64,000 bases of DNA from Pseudomonas lactis (GCF_001439845.1 NZ_JYLO01000011.1:124001-188000), one strand, 5' to 3'. Positions 18,149 to 27,636 are shown, numbered from the stretch's first letter. Notes: generated from the sequence alone by a model not told the origin. Translations and numbers: made by a program.

Positions 18149-18171
18149 TTTGTCAAAAATATTTTGACAAA
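18149..18171. promoter_or_regulatory. near-perfect operator between MFS and LysR genes
   Basis: TTTGTCAAAA (18149-18158) and TTTTGACAAA (18162-18171) form a perfect 10-bp inverted repeat with a 3-base spacer. It lies 14 bases before the LysR ATG, abutting its AAAGGAGG ribosome site, and 75 bases from the divergent MFS start. It is the probable binding site of the adjacent LysR protein, with autorepression. Confidence 0.7.
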
Positions 18172-18185
18172 GGAGGGCGTCCAGC

Positions 18186-19043
18186 ATGGTCAGTCTGGAC
18201 CGTTTTGACACCTTCAAGGCCGTGGTCGAGGCCGGCTCGCTCACCGCCGCTGCGGACCTGCTGGGCCAGACTCGCGCCGTGGTCAGCTTCAACCTCAAGC
18301 GTCTGGAGGCGGAACTTGGCGTCACCCTGCTGACCCGCAACACTCGTCAGTTGGCGCTCACCGATGCCGGCGAACGCTTCTACCTGCGCTGCACGCGCAT
18401 GCTTGAAGAGGCCCGCCTGGCGGTAGAGGAAGCCCGCAGTGAGCATGCCCAACTCAAAGGCACCCTGCGTATCACCACCACCGTGGAATATGCCCTGGCT
18501 GTGGTCGCCCCGGCGGTAGAAGCCTTTCGCCGCCTGCACCCGGACCTGAACATCCACTTATCCACATCTTCCACCCACGCCGACCTGATCTCCGAGCGTT
18601 TTGACGTGGCAATACGGCTGGGGCGCTTGATGGACTCCAATCATCGCGCCGTGCAGTTATCGACGTTCGAGGTGTTTGCCGTCGCGGCGCCGCAGTTTGC
18701 CGCAGTTCAAACTCTGGCTGAGTTGGAGCAGCTGCCCAGGCTGGGCCATGGCCGCTTGACCGAGCTGAGCGTCACCGACCCGGCAGGTCTCGAACACTCT
18801 TATCGAGCCGGCCCGTCCGCGTTGGTGGCCGACAGCGCGGCGGTCCTCAAGGCATTTGCCGTGCGTGGCCACGGTGTGGCGGTGTTGCCGCAGTGGCTGG
18901 TGCAGGAAGATCTGGATGCGGGACGCTTGGTACGCGTGCTGGCGGACCATCGCTTTGCCCCGCAAGGGGTTTACGCGATGTACCCGGACACGCGGCATTT
19001 ACCGCTGAAGGTGCGGGCGTTTATTGATTTCATGAAGCCTTAG
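18186..19043 (+). CDS. LysR-family transcriptional regulator
   Basis: A 285-residue regulator with a strong ribosome site (GGAGG) before ATG 18186. The helix-turn-helix is at residues 1-60 (FDTFKAVVEAGSLTAAADLLG, LLTRNTRQLALTDAGERFYL) and the effector domain follows (LKGTLRITTTVEYALAVVAPAV). It is divergent from the MFS exporter and likely controls it through the palindrome at 18149-18171. Its stop overlaps the convergent SDR gene by 4 bases. Confidence 0.92.
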   Translation: MVSLDRFDTFKAVVEAGSLTAAADLLGQTRAVVSFNLKRLEAELGVTLLTRNTRQLALTDAGERFYLRCTRMLEEARLAVEEARSEHAQLKGTLRITTTVEYALAVVAPAVEAFRRLHPDLNIHLSTSSTHADLISERFDVAIRLGRLMDSNHRAVQLSTFEVFAVAAPQFAAVQTLAELEQLPRLGHGRLTELSVTDPAGLEHSYRAGPSALVADSAAVLKAFAVRGHGVAVLPQWLVQEDLDAGRLVRVLADHRFAPQGVYAMYPDTRHLPLKVRAFIDFMKP

Positions 19044-19852
19044 AGCGTACCGCCCAAGCCAAAACGCTTCCTCAACACCTTCTCCAACAACCCCTTGGGC
19101 ACCAGCGCCGCCATCAACGGCAGCGCCCGGCTGCCGTTGCCCGAGCGCAGCAGACGCGGTGGTTGCCCTTGCTGCACCGCCTTGAGCACGTCTGCGGCAA
19201 ATTCACTGGCTGGGGTTGGCTTGTCCTGGGATGCTTGGCTACGTGCACGAATGCCCTCGCGCAACGGCCACCATGGCGACTGTTCGTGGATCAGCAATTC
19301 GGCCTGGGCGCCGGCATTCTTGGCAAAGCTGGTATTGATCGCACCGGGCTGCACTTCCATCACGCGCACGCCAAACGGTGCCAGCTCCATGCGCAGGGCG
19401 TCGCTCAACGCATGCACAGCGGCTTTGGATGCGCAATAGGCGCCGGCGAACGGCGTCACCAATACGCCGGAAACGCTGCCGATATTCACCACCAGGCCCT
19501 TGCTGCGACGCAAGGCCGGAAATAGCGCCTGGGTCACACCGACGATGGAAAACACATTGGTTTCGAATTGGCGTTGCATCGCCTCGGTACCGCCGTCGAG
19601 CAACGGGCCCATGGCGCCGTAGCCAGCGTTGTTGACCAGTACATCTAGCTCGCTCAATTGCTCGGCCAGGAGTTGTAAAGCGGCGCAGTCATTGACGTCC
19701 AACTGCACAGCATTGAAGCCTGCGGCCGCGAGGGCGGCGACGTCATCGGGTCGGCGGGCGCTGGCCCATACCTCAAAGCCTGCGGCTTTGAACGCATCGG
19801 CGAGGGCACGGCCGATGCCGCTGGAGCAACCGGTGATCAGTACGTTGGGCAT
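19040..19852 (-). CDS. short-chain dehydrogenase/reductase
   Basis: A 270-residue classical SDR. The dinucleotide motif is ITGCSSGIGRALADAF, NNAGYGAMG marks the structural NNAG motif, and the catalytic Ser (IGSVSG) is followed by the YxxxK pair in AYCASKAAVHALSDALR. The ARRPDD segment after the second strand suggests NADPH preference. It lies 14 bases downstream of a membrane protein gene on the same strand. The substrate is unknown. Confidence 0.9.
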   Translation of the reverse strand: MPNVLITGCSSGIGRALADAFKAAGFEVWASARRPDDVAALAAAGFNAVQLDVNDCAALQLLAEQLSELDVLVNNAGYGAMGPLLDGGTEAMQRQFETNVFSIVGVTQALFPALRRSKGLVVNIGSVSGVLVTPFAGAYCASKAAVHALSDALRMELAPFGVRVMEVQPGAINTSFAKNAGAQAELLIHEQSPWWPLREGIRARSQASQDKPTPASEFAADVLKAVQQGQPPRLLRSGNGSRALPLMAALVPKGLLEKVLRKRFGLGGTL

Positions 19853-19866
19853 GGGTCCATCCTTTG

Positions 19867-20331
19867 TCAGTCCGAGAAACTGCCTTGCAGGTGCTCGGCG
19901 CGAAATTCCAGGGTTTGTGGGCGATAGCCAGGGCGCAGCGGCGGGGTGGGCAGGCAGTCTTCCCAGGTGGCGCCCGCCTGCAACTCGCCGGGGCCGCGAT
20001 AGCGTGGGGCGGCGTAGACGTTGTCGGCCAGGTTGACCGTATCGCCCGGTGCATAGGCGGCGACGCGCCAGCGCAGTTCGGTGAGCGGTACGTCGTTGCC
20101 GTTGTTGAGGGTCAGTTTGAGCGGTCGGTCGGCGGGGCAGTCTTGCGGGGCATAGCTGATACGCAGCTCAAGGCGTGCCAGTTGCGACGCTTCGCGGTTG
20201 TCCAGCCATACCACCCACACTGCGACAAACCCCAGGCCGACGGCAGCGGCCAACGATACCGGCAGCGCCTTGGCCGGGTAGCGCAGCAGCAGGACCAGCC
20301 AGGTGATGATCAGGAGAACGCCGAAGAACAT
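19867..20331 (-). CDS. hypothetical membrane-anchored protein
   Basis: A 154-residue protein. I chose ATG 20331, which has GAGGTG at the right spacing, over a GTG nine bases upstream. Two N-terminal helices (MFFGVLLIITWLVLLLRYP and LAAAVGLGFVAVWVVWLD) precede a periplasmic domain with a beta-rich pattern (LARLELRISYAPQDCPADRP, LTELRWRVAAYAPGD). Two cysteines in that domain (APQDCPA, WEDCLP) could form a disulfide. It is probably cotranscribed with the SDR gene. No function can be assigned. Confidence 0.75.
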   Translation of the reverse strand: MFFGVLLIITWLVLLLRYPAKALPVSLAAAVGLGFVAVWVVWLDNREASQLARLELRISYAPQDCPADRPLKLTLNNGNDVPLTELRWRVAAYAPGDTVNLADNVYAAPRYRGPGELQAGATWEDCLPTPPLRPGYRPQTLEFRAEHLQGSFSD

Positions 20332-20586
20332 GGAGGCCACCTCAAGTAAGTAACCAGCATCCTAACTTAAGCTTAGGTGGGATTGGCTACCTTGAGCGAT
20401 GTGTTGGGACTGGATGACGTCATCGCAAGCAAGACAATCGAGTGGCAGCATCGTTTTTTGACATAAACCTAAATAAGTTTTTATCGCGTTTTTTGTATGA
20501 ATCGACACTCAAGACGCACTTAAACCTGTCGGAACGATTACATCGACAAGCCCAAGTCCCAGTCATCTTGCGTGAGATAGAAACCC

Positions 20587-23500
20587 ATGATCACCCTTGC
20601 TTCCAGTCCGTCCTTCGTGCAACCGCCGCGGCTTCCTACAACGCCCTTGGCGCCGGTGGTACCACCGGCAATGGGCCACGAAGACACTCAACCCTATTCG
20701 CCATCGAATGCGCGCGGGTTACCTCGGCTTCGACGCAGTACTGAATTGGAAAACCCTGCTACTGGCGACGCGTCGCTTATCGCCGGGCAGCCCCTCAGTT
20801 ATTGGCAAGAGCTGACGGGGAACATCCAGAACAACTATCGCTTGGTCGGGGCGTTGCAGCAAATTCACGATGCCTTGGTCAAGGAGTCGAATCTGGATAT
20901 TACGACGTTGTTGGAAACGAAAAAGTTTTCCGTTCATGAGTATTCCGCATTCGCGCGCGCCTATGGAATTGAAGCGGGCGATGAAGATTCGGTTGCCTGG
21001 TTCTTGCGGGAAAATCAGTTGCTGATTCCGAAAAACATCGGGCAACTGGCAAATTTGATTGCAGTGCTCAAAGAACCCTTGCCCGAGCCCGCAGAGCACG
21101 GCAACCACTGGGGATTGTTGTCTGAGTCAGCGACACTGGACAGTGAGCAACGCAAGAAGGTCAGCGAAATAACACAGGCAGAAATGGCGCGGCTGTCGCC
21201 CGGGAAAGGCATTTTCAGCGCATTTTATGAGCAGCATGGCGCTTCGCTCCAGGGCAAGAGCGCCGCACAAGTCCTCGACAGCATGATGGGAAGTACGCAG
21301 ATTACGGGTTTGGGCCAAACGCTGAAAACTGCGCTAACTGTCGACGATGCATCGCTTTCAACTGACCCCTCGAACTGGGCGATGGCGGCCATGGTACTGG
21401 AGCTGGACCCACTGGCCGGCAACCAGCGTGGTGTGGTGGCCGGCTATGATCTTTATCAGGCAGCCAACAGGGATGTACATCCTTCGGTAGTGGTGTCGCG
21501 TCTGGAGCAACACCTGGTAGAACAGGGCAAAGTGCCTGCCGAAATGGCTGCCGCCGCCGCCCGCCTGCTACTCGCGGGGTCTGAGCCTTCCTTTATCGTC
21601 AAGGGGTTACCCGACAACCTGACGCTCAAGTCGACGACATTTGCCAGGCTCTCGGCAGTTGTGCAAGCCCAGGAGTTTTGGGCGCCGGGTATAGCGACGC
21701 ATACCGATTTCAAAACGTTTATGCGCTTGGCCGAGCATAGCCCTGTCACGGACACACAGGCGGCAATCGAGGCCAAGGCCCAGACCCATGCCTTGATTCA
21801 ATGGGCAATTGCCCAGGACAAGATGGTTCAAAAGACTGATGACGCGTATACACCGGAAGATGTGGCCGCGGTATACGAGGCTTTTAATGCGCAACTCAAT
21901 GCCTTGAAAAAAGCCCACGACCAACTGGCCGCCACCATGCCGACTCGCCGGGACATCGCCAATAAAAATCTGACAGCGGCCTATGGTGCTGGATATTCAT
22001 TCAATGTGCGCAACATAAAGATTGCCAATATCGATGCCAGCGAGAGCAAGGAGCACTCGCTTGAAGAGATCTACATGGCCGGCAAAATGAACCGTATTCC
22101 CCGAGGGGAGCGGTACGATTTCCAGCTCGGCAACCGCTTCCCCAGGGTCAAGCCGTTGCCTGATGTGAATCAGCAGTTCAAGAGCGAATTTGATAGTTAC
22201 TTCAAAAATATGAAGGAAGGGCTGACGACGACAGTCAAGCATCAGTTGTCGCAGCTTCCTTTGGAAGATCGCCAAACCATCGCGTCGGGCAAGGTCGAGT
22301 TTTTTTCCTTACGTAAATCCAGCACGGCCGAAGCTCAGGGAACGGAGTCTGCGGACGAAGCACGAGCCGCCAAAGCACGTTACGGGCTGTTGATGCGCGT
22401 GCAAACCAAGATTGATAAGAACGGCAGCGATCAAGACCCTAAAAACATCCGCCATGTTTATTACGAAGTGTTCCCTCTGCAAGGTGTTATTCGTCGACGC
22501 GAAGACCTGCCCAGGCATTTGCCCAACCCCCCACCGAGAGTCGCAAATGCCGAGACCTACGAAACGACGCAGGCCAAGGGGATCGGTATATGGGTCGATT
22601 ATGCGGCCTATGAAAATGGCACGCAGGCGCGACCTGAGCAGTACAGCGACGGGTTGCTGACAGCTCCGATCAGCGCTCCAAACATGCCTGAACCTCGCGC
22701 AGGACAGCACGCCGATGCCGTCACCGACCTGAACCCTCGTTTTGATAGGATCGCCGAGGTGGTAGCCGGCCATCTGCTCCATGATCGGGAGGCGATGGAG
22801 GCCGGGGCCAAGGGCGTCACCGAAGTGGAGAAGGAGGAGGCTGGCATCAAGGCGGGTCATGATTTTGTGACGGGACTGATTCCCTTTAAAAATGCGATCG
22901 AAAACGCAGTCAAGGGCAATACTGGCGCGGCGATTCTGGACTTTGCACTGGATATTTTCGGTTTCATCGTTCCATTCGCCAAAGGGGTTGGTCAGGCGGG
23001 CAGGGCGCTGAGCAAGTTGAGCGAAAAACTCGGAACGCGAGCGTTCAAAGCCTCCGACAGTGTCGTGCGGTCATTGGCCGGCGGCTTGAACCCTGCCGAT
23101 GGGCTGGGGGATCTGGTCGAGGGGTTGGCAAAAGGGGGGAAGTCGCTGCTCAAGAGTAGCTATCGCGAGCTGCAACAGATATTGCACAAGCAATCGTCCA
23201 AGGTGGGCAACCCTACCCAGGTGACGAACGCAGCATCAAACGGAGCCGGGACCGGACGTCAGTTGCCCGACTACAGCGAGCACGCACTGCCTGACGGCTT
23301 TCTTGAAGGTCGTACGATAAGGGGGGATGGCACGTATCAAGTCGGCGAAGAGTTCTATGTGCGCTTCACTGATGGTACGGGAAAGGACAGGACCTTTCAG
23401 GTTGAACGGCACTACAAGGGCGCGGGCAAGCCTGTGCGTGTTATCGACCCCAATAGCCAGAAGCAGGTAATGATGCTGGTTCCGACCGGCAACGGCGAAT

Positions 23501-24048
23501 GGCGATTGGCTGGCAACGCCGGCGGTGGCAAAAAAACTGCGAATGCGGAGAGTGTCAGGCTTGCACCACAACAAAAACCGGGGCGCAAAGGTAATCCTCC
23601 TTCGCCTGCAGTGGTACCCCCCGGTCAGGTATTGGCCAATCATCACAATTGGCAGTCGGTGTTGGATTCGGGCTTTCATAACGGGCAACCTGTTTACATT
23701 CATTACACCAGCAAGGAAGGCGCAGAAGCGATAGCCCGGGCCCAGGGCATCAATGACTTAACGCGTAATGAAACGCGCGCGGGTTCGAAGGGCGGTGTGT
23801 ACGTTAACCCTCCAGGCCAGCAGCTCAACAGTGAAAACGTTGAAACCCTTTTGTTTCTGGGCAACGAACGCTATGCCGGAAGGGGGGAGTACAAGGTGAT
23901 ATTCAGCACTGACCAAGTCCCGCGGGAGTTAGGCCCTGTCACGGCAGGCAGCTCGATTATCGAGCTTAAGATGGACAAAGAAATCAAGCTGACGCCGTCG
24001 AACTTCCTGTATCTGGGGCCGAATAAGTTTCCAGACTATTTTGGTTGA
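20587..24048 (+). CDS. large toxin with C-terminal HYD1-type ADP-ribosyltransferase-like domain
   Basis: A 1153-residue protein with no signal peptide. The long N-terminal region (to about residue 730) resembles the toxin-carrier proteins of fluorescent pseudomonads (DUF6543-like): it is helical and includes YGLLMRVQ and YYEVFPLQGVIRRREDLP. A hydrophobic stretch at about 755-815 (TGLIPFKNAIENAVKG; ILDFALDIFGFIVPFAKG) is a possible translocation segment. The last ~140 residues read as a HYD1 ART-like domain: His1039 in YIHYTSKEGAEAI and Tyr1072 in GGVYVNPPGQ, followed by a strand-rich end (YKVIFSTDQVPREL). No secretion or immunity gene is adjacent, which favours an anti-eukaryotic role. The ribosome site is weak. 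Confidence 0.75.
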   Translation: MITLASSPSFVQPPRLPTTPLAPVVPPAMGHEDTQPYSPSNARGLPRLRRSTELENPATGDASLIAGQPLSYWQELTGNIQNNYRLVGALQQIHDALVKESNLDITTLLETKKFSVHEYSAFARAYGIEAGDEDSVAWFLRENQLLIPKNIGQLANLIAVLKEPLPEPAEHGNHWGLLSESATLDSEQRKKVSEITQAEMARLSPGKGIFSAFYEQHGASLQGKSAAQVLDSMMGSTQITGLGQTLKTALTVDDASLSTDPSNWAMAAMVLELDPLAGNQRGVVAGYDLYQAANRDVHPSVVVSRLEQHLVEQGKVPAEMAAAAARLLLAGSEPSFIVKGLPDNLTLKSTTFARLSAVVQAQEFWAPGIATHTDFKTFMRLAEHSPVTDTQAAIEAKAQTHALIQWAIAQDKMVQKTDDAYTPEDVAAVYEAFNAQLNALKKAHDQLAATMPTRRDIANKNLTAAYGAGYSFNVRNIKIANIDASESKEHSLEEIYMAGKMNRIPRGERYDFQLGNRFPRVKPLPDVNQQFKSEFDSYFKNMKEGLTTTVKHQLSQLPLEDRQTIASGKVEFFSLRKSSTAEAQGTESADEARAAKARYGLLMRVQTKIDKNGSDQDPKNIRHVYYEVFPLQGVIRRREDLPRHLPNPPPRVANAETYETTQAKGIGIWVDYAAYENGTQARPEQYSDGLLTAPISAPNMPEPRAGQHADAVTDLNPRFDRIAEVVAGHLLHDREAMEAGAKGVTEVEKEEAGIKAGHDFVTGLIPFKNAIENAVKGNTGAAILDFALDIFGFIVPFAKGVGQAGRALSKLSEKLGTRAFKASDSVVRSLAGGLNPADGLGDLVEGLAKGGKSLLKSSYRELQQILHKQSSKVGNPTQVTNAASNGAGTGRQLPDYSEHALPDGFLEGRTIRGDGTYQVGEEFYVRFTDGTGKDRTFQVERHYKGAGKPVRVIDPNSQKQVMMLVPTGNGEWRLAGNAGGGKKTANAESVRLAPQQKPGRKGNPPSPAVVPPGQVLANHHNWQSVLDSGFHNGQPVYIHYTSKEGAEAIARAQGINDLTRNETRAGSKGGVYVNPPGQQLNSENVETLLFLGNERYAGRGEYKVIFSTDQVPRELGPVTAGSSIIELKMDKEIKLTPSNFLYLGPNKFPDYFG

Positions 24049-24065
24049 AGGCGTCTTGAAAGCGT

Positions 24066-24142
24066 GGTGAGCAAGTAGGAAAAAGCCCCCACCCAACCCA
24101 CTGCGGATAGGGGACGCAATGGGCTGGACGAGGGCTTCTTGT
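24066..24142. terminator. GC-rich hairpin region between toxin gene and algA
   Basis: Between the convergent ends of the toxin gene and algA, AAAAAGCCCCCACCC near 24079 and GAGGGCTTCTT near 24130 can pair. Read on the minus strand the second arm ends in GGGGGCTTTTT, which fits a terminator for the alginate operon. Confidence 0.5.
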
Positions 24143-24151
24143 ACGACTGTT

Positions 24152-25603
24152 TTACTGCGCGATAGTTTTCACCGATACGCCACGTTCAACCGGTGTCGAG
24201 CGGCCGTAGATATCTTCGAAGCGTTCGATATCGTCCTCGCCCAGGTAGCTGCCCGATTGCACTTCGATGATCTCCAGCGGGATCTTGCCCGGGTTGCGCA
24301 GGCGGTGCACCGAGGCAATCGGGATGTAGGTGGACTGGTTTTCGCAGAGCAGGAACACGTTCTCGTCACAGGTGACTTCGGCGGTGCCGCTCACCACGAT
24401 CCAGTGTTCGGCGCGGTGGTGGTGCATCTGCAGCGACAGGCACGCGCCCGGCTTGACCGAGATGTGCTTGACCTGGAAGCGCCCGCCCATGTCCACCGAG
24501 TCGTAGGAACCCCACGGGCGATAGACTTCGCAGTGGTTCTGGGTTTCGCTGCGGCCTTGCTCGTTGAGGGTGTTGACCATCTGCTTGACGCCCTGGACCT
24601 TGTCCTTGTGGGCAATCATCATCGCGTCCTTGGTTTCCACCACCACGATGTTATCCAGGCCGATCACCGACACCAGTTTGCCGTTGCCGTGCACCATGCA
24701 GTTGCGGCTGTCCTGGATCACCACGTCGCCTTTGCTCACGTTGCCGTTGGCGTCTTTATCGTTGACCGCCCACAGCGAGGCCCAGCAGCCTACGTCGCTC
24801 CAACCAGCAGCCAATGGCACCACGCAGGCGCGTTGGGTTTTTTCCATCACGGCGTAGTCGATGGAGTTGTCCGGGCAGCAGGCGAAGGTGGCGTCGTCGA
24901 AGGTCACGGTGTCGGCGGTCTGCTCGCTGCGTTCCAGGGTCAGCACGCAGGTGTCGTAGATGTCCGGGTCGTGCTTTTTCAGCTCTTCGAGGAAGCGACT
25001 GGCGCGGAACAGGAACATGCCGCTGTTCCAGAAGTAGCCGCCACTTTTGACGAACTCGACCGCACGTTTTTCATCGGGCTTTTCCACGAACTGTTGCACG
25101 CGGCTCACGCCTTCAGGCAGCAGCGAATCGTTGGTGGACTTGATGTAGCCGTAGCCGGTTTCCGGGCGGGTGGCTGGCACGCCGAACAGCACCATCTCGC
25201 CACGCTCGGCGGCCACGGTAGCCAGGGCCAGTGCGCGTTGCAGGGCTTTCTGGTCGTCGATCACGTGGTCGGCGGGCAGTACCAGCATCAAGTCGTCACG
25301 GCCTTCGTTGACCAGCATCATCGCGGTCAGGGCCACGGCCGGCGCAGTGTTGCGGCCGAACGGTTCCATCAGGATGCGCTGGCAGTCGAGCTTGCGTGCG
25401 CTCAGTTGCTCGTTGACGATGAAACGGTGGTCTTTGTTGCAGACCACGATGGGGGCGTCCATGCCTTCGAACACCAGGCGCTCCAGGGTTTGCTGGAACA
25501 AGGTGTGCTCGCCGGTCAGAGCCAGGAACTGCTTGGGGAACTGTTTGCGCGAAAGCGGCCAAAGACGTGAGCCGCTACCACCGGAAAGGATTACTGGGAT
25601 CAT
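24152..25603 (-). CDS. algA: mannose-6-phosphate isomerase / GDP-mannose pyrophosphorylase
   Basis: Bifunctional 483-residue cytoplasmic enzyme of GDP-mannose supply, last gene of the alginate operon. The pyrophosphorylase signature VILSGGSGSRLWPLSRKQFP is at the N-terminus and the FVEKPDEKRA motif near residue 170. The C-terminal cupin isomerase domain has LSLQMHHHRAEHWIVVSGTA. I chose ATG 25603, preceded by AAGGAG; an upstream in-frame start would add 18 residues not seen in the family. A REP palindrome separates it from algF. Confidence 0.96.
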   Translation of the reverse strand: MIPVILSGGSGSRLWPLSRKQFPKQFLALTGEHTLFQQTLERLVFEGMDAPIVVCNKDHRFIVNEQLSARKLDCQRILMEPFGRNTAPAVALTAMMLVNEGRDDLMLVLPADHVIDDQKALQRALALATVAAERGEMVLFGVPATRPETGYGYIKSTNDSLLPEGVSRVQQFVEKPDEKRAVEFVKSGGYFWNSGMFLFRASRFLEELKKHDPDIYDTCVLTLERSEQTADTVTFDDATFACCPDNSIDYAVMEKTQRACVVPLAAGWSDVGCWASLWAVNDKDANGNVSKGDVVIQDSRNCMVHGNGKLVSVIGLDNIVVVETKDAMMIAHKDKVQGVKQMVNTLNEQGRSETQNHCEVYRPWGSYDSVDMGGRFQVKHISVKPGACLSLQMHHHRAEHWIVVSGTAEVTCDENVFLLCENQSTYIPIASVHRLRNPGKIPLEIIEVQSGSYLGEDDIERFEDIYGRSTPVERGVSVKTIAQ

Positions 25604-25696
25604 GGTGTTTCTCCTTGAATCGATATGGGTCAGAGCTACGAAGGTTTGTCGTTTCACTCTTGTTTTTGTCTCGGTCCTGAGCTGAAACCCGTTCAG

Positions 25697-25762
25697 TGTG
25701 GGAGCTGGCTTGCCTGCGATGGCGCCTTCAAGACCGCCATCGCAGGCAAGCCAGCTCCCACA
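25697..25762. repeat. REP palindrome between algF and algA
   Basis: TGTGGGAGCTGGCTTGCC and its complement GGCAAGCCAGCTCCCACA form a long near-perfect inverted repeat with a short loop (about 28-bp arms), typical of Pseudomonas REP doublets. Confidence 0.9.
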
Positions 25763-25789
25763 AGGGGGCGTGTCAACTCAGGGAAATAG

Positions 25790-26446
25790 TTAGCGGGTCG
25801 ACACGGGGCGTTTCACCCACACTGGCGACAGGCTTGAACCTGAGCCGGTGACATACAGCACCGCCGCTTCACCGCGTTCCAACGCAACCGGCTTCACATC
25901 GCCGACTTTCTTGTCACCGTCATACAACGCCAGGCTCACTTTCACCGGGTTGATCTCACGCTCGCCACGGCCCTTGGCAGCCACCGACTTGACCACATCG
26001 GTCTTGCCGTCGGCGGTTTTCAGGGTCAGGGCCTTGTCGCTGAGGTTCTGTACGCGCACCAAGGATTTTTGCTTGTTCTTGAACGGTGGCTCTTCGATCA
26101 ACTGCGGCTGGCCGCTGCCGCTGTTGACCAGGGTGTAGTAGTGGTCGGCAGCCAGCTTGACCGGTAGGGTCTGGCTGCCGACCTTAGCGCTGTAGTCACC
26201 GCCGGGCATGAAGCTGAAGTCGCTGCTGGCCAGTGGCGCAACGTCGCTGAGGTTGGTGCTGCCAACGGTGGCGCTGACTTCCTGGTTGCTGGCGTTGTAG
26301 ATGCGCACAAAGCTGGAGCCTTTTGGCGCAGTCGGGCCGTACAGGGCGGCGTCACCGCCAGCGAAGGCCGACAGGGATACGAAGCTCAGGCCCGCAGCGA
26401 TTGCCAGGGTTTTAGCGAGACGACGAGGAGTAGTAGTGAAAGTCAT
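25790..26446 (-). CDS. algF: alginate O-acetylation protein AlgF
   Basis: A 218-residue periplasmic protein needed for alginate acetylation together with AlgI, AlgJ and AlgX. The N-terminal signal peptide (LAKTLAIAAGLSFVSLSAFA) is followed by GGDAALYGPTAPKGSSFVR, which is characteristic of AlgF. The rest is beta-rich with two Ig-like halves. It lies 17 bases downstream of algJ. The GAGAGAGGTAACTC leader gives a good ribosome site before ATG 26446. Confidence 0.94.
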   Translation of the reverse strand: MTFTTTPRRLAKTLAIAAGLSFVSLSAFAGGDAALYGPTAPKGSSFVRIYNASNQEVSATVGSTNLSDVAPLASSDFSFMPGGDYSAKVGSQTLPVKLAADHYYTLVNSGSGQPQLIEEPPFKNKQKSLVRVQNLSDKALTLKTADGKTDVVKSVAAKGRGEREINPVKVSLALYDGDKKVGDVKPVALERGEAAVLYVTGSGSSLSPVWVKRPVSTR

Positions 26447-26463
26447 TGTGAGTTACCTCTCTT

Positions 26464-27636
26464 TCAGTTTTGCGCCCGGTCGGGCGTCTCGGATTCAGAT
26501 GTGTTGATTGCCATGTTCTGTTGGCGCGAACCGGCTTGTTTAAGCTGCGCAACCCAGGCCGGGTCGGCATCACCGATTTCGTTGTTAACGGGCAGATAAC
26601 GTTCAGGAAACTCCCAGATCAGCACCTGCGGCGGGCTGTTCTTGAAGTCATCACTTTTGAGGTAGCTGAGCATCGGCAGGATCGGGCCGTGGCCGTCTTC
26701 GGCATAGCTGACCACGTCGCTGTGCAAGGCTTGCTTGAGCGCACCGACGAAGTTCCAGTTGGGGTTGGCGCTGTAGCTGGTGCCCACCAGGGCCACCGGG
26801 GTTTCGCTGTCGCTGAACAGCGCGTCGTCACCTTTTTCTTCGACCAGGTGGGTGACGCGTTTTTCCAGCGGCTCTTTAGGCGGCATCAGGTTTTCGAACA
26901 GCGGGTCCAGGGGCAGGAACAAACGCAAGTCGCCTTTATGCGGCTCGGTCTTTTCCGCCTCGGTGACAAAGCGCTGCGGCTCGCCGCTCAGTGGGGTCTT
27001 GTCGGCAATCGCCTTGGCCAATTGCTTGGCGGCGACTTCGGCACCGTCTGGGGTCCAGTGGGTGTCGGTGCGCAGGAACACTTGCTTGCCACTCAGCTTG
27101 GCCTGTTGCAGCGGGCCGAGCAGGTCCGGGGCCGGAATGTTGTCCGCCGCCACTCGAGCATGGAAATCCTGGTACAGATTGGCGTGCACGCTGGCCGGTT
27201 TCACTTCACCCAGATGCTCCGGATACAGGCGCACCTTGGCCGGCACGATCGCCATCACCAGTTGGATACCCTGGGCCTTGAGCTTCTGGCGTACGCCTTC
27301 GACCAGCGCGTAGTTGCCTTGCAGGTTCTGGTCTTCGTTGACGGCGGGGTTGAACTCCTCGTCGCTGTACAACCAGTGATCACGGCCCAGCACCACACCA
27401 GGGCGGCCTTCATTGAACAGCTTGTAGTCCAGCGCCGCCCACAGGTTGGTGCCCAGGCGCTTGATCGGGAACTCGTCGTCGTAGTGGGTCTCGACGGCTT
27501 TGGTCCAGCGACCGTTGAGCACGGTGGCATCGGCGTTGGTGCTGAAGCCAAAGAAGCTGCGCAGCGACCAGGCGCCGAGTGCCAGCAACAGCACCAGGAA
27601 CAGGCTGATGTAGAGGACGCGTAATGAACGGGTCAT
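26464..27636 (-). CDS. algJ: alginate O-acetyltransferase AlgJ (SGNH-like)
   Basis: A 390-residue inner-membrane-anchored periplasmic acetyltransferase. The N-terminal anchor helix (LYISLFLVLLLALGAWSL) is followed by the AlgX/AlgJ-type SGNH fold. The Asp-His pair is in RTDTHWTPDGAEVAAKQL and the catalytic Ser in ALVGTSYSANPNWNF. It is thought to pass acetyl groups received through AlgI. It lies 11 bases downstream of algI. Confidence 0.95.
   Translation of the reverse strand: MTRSLRVLYISLFLVLLLALGAWSLRSFFGFSTNADATVLNGRWTKAVETHYDDEFPIKRLGTNLWAALDYKLFNEGRPGVVLGRDHWLYSDEEFNPAVNEDQNLQGNYALVEGVRQKLKAQGIQLVMAIVPAKVRLYPEHLGEVKPASVHANLYQDFHARVAADNIPAPDLLGPLQQAKLSGKQVFLRTDTHWTPDGAEVAAKQLAKAIADKTPLSGEPQRFVTEAEKTEPHKGDLRLFLPLDPLFENLMPPKEPLEKRVTHLVEEKGDDALFSDSETPVALVGTSYSANPNWNFVGALKQALHSDVVSYAEDGHGPILPMLSYLKSDDFKNSPPQVLIWEFPERYLPVNNEIGDADPAWVAQLKQAGSRQQNMAINTSESETPDRAQN

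Noticed and set aside
20442..20744. 100-residue frame overlapping the start of the toxin gene
   Set aside because: It runs out of frame into the toxin coding region and shows no domain or ribosome site.
26470..27624. Long plus-strand open frames opposite alginate genes (also 24119-25570, 35029-36618, 39288-40637)
   Set aside because: They are antisense shadows of well-recognised genes in GC-rich DNA; their translations are rich in H, R, Q and G and lack any family motif.
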